From positions 186,001 through 250,000 of the forward strand of contig CAVTQZ010000003.1 in assembly GCA_963737015.1 (NCBI GenBank): DNA of 64,000 nucleotides, written 5' to 3'. Under the pieces are notes generated by a model that saw only the letters and a program-made list of their open reading frames with translations, was not told the origin of the DNA and made no database searches. Positions within the stretch are counted from its first letter, which is position 1. Each line of letters starts with the position of its first letter. A program made the translations under genes and the position numbers. Below are positions 63,993 to 64,000 of the stretch, piece by piece. The stretch is from CAVTQZ01 sp963737015 (GTDB lineage Bacteria > Actinomycetota > Acidimicrobiia > Acidimicrobiales > UBA8190).

Positions 63993-64000
63993 CTCCCGCT

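Overview
The window is GC-rich DNA from an actinobacterium. The gene content points that way: an IdeR/DtxR regulator with an actinobacterial iron box, an F420-type PPOX enzyme, a DUF2510-tailed PH protein, an MptB-like mannosyltransferase remnant and SRPBCC/DinB proteins. I would guess a lineage near the Acidimicrobiia, but the sequence alone does not prove this. No rRNA genes or replication origin are present, and the only intact tRNA gene is tRNA-Ser(UGA).

Layout. (a) 1-13.2 kb is chromosomal backbone: a degenerate GGDEF protein, a frameshifted Nudix hydrolase, a CYTH-CHAD protein, an iron module (FTR1 permease plus a Tat-exported protein, divergent from ideR across a near-perfect iron box), a flavin split-barrel protein, a GNAT acetyltransferase, a diguanylate cyclase, the nickel-pincer cofactor genes larB-larC1-larC2 (larC split by a frameshift) and pheA. 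(b) 13.2-38.2 kb is a tandem array of integrated elements in tRNA-Ser(UGA). The 3' half of the tRNA (56 bp) recurs at 13233, 21761, 35471 and 38121, delimiting three elements. Element 1 carries an intact integrase, an IS110 transposase, a TPR protein, a b6-like cytochrome b, an excisionase-like protein and a HepT-type toxin pair. Element 2 carries a dead sister integrase, a glycosyltransferase/GDP-fucose synthase cluster, a decayed IS3-family element and a two-gene AbiE-like system under an AT-rich promoter. Element 3 carries an IS fragment, a DUF4331 protein and a small Tat-signal protein, with no integrase. (c) 38.2-53.8 kb is backbone again: YihY, a CelD-like acetyltransferase, an SRPBCC-DinB fusion, CorA, a VTT protein, two PH-domain proteins, a nitronate monooxygenase-like protein, a VOC protein, an OYE-family enzyme and a MEDS-STAS protein. 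(d) 53.8-64 kb holds two glycosyltransferases, a histidine kinase, an ApbE / ferric-reductase-like / NuoF-like redox module, and a Zn/Mn-type ABC transporter (two permeases and an ATPase).

How the parts work together. IdeR probably senses iron and represses the FTR1 operon and perhaps its own gene. LarB and LarC make the nickel-pincer cofactor (LarE and the enzyme itself are outside the window). ApbE attaches FMN to exported proteins and sits in an overlapping operon with a membrane cytochrome and a NADH-dehydrogenase-like protein, suggesting flavin-based transmembrane electron flow. The tRNA-Ser array is an accessory hotspot carrying surface-glycan genes and two toxin-antitoxin or defence-like systems.

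Caution: many otherwise conserved genes (Nudix, larC, OYE, histidine kinase, NuoF-like, ABC permease, and the protein at the left edge) are each interrupted by one or more single-base shifts. Some of these are probably sequence errors, so broken genes outside the element array should not be read as proven pseudogenes.
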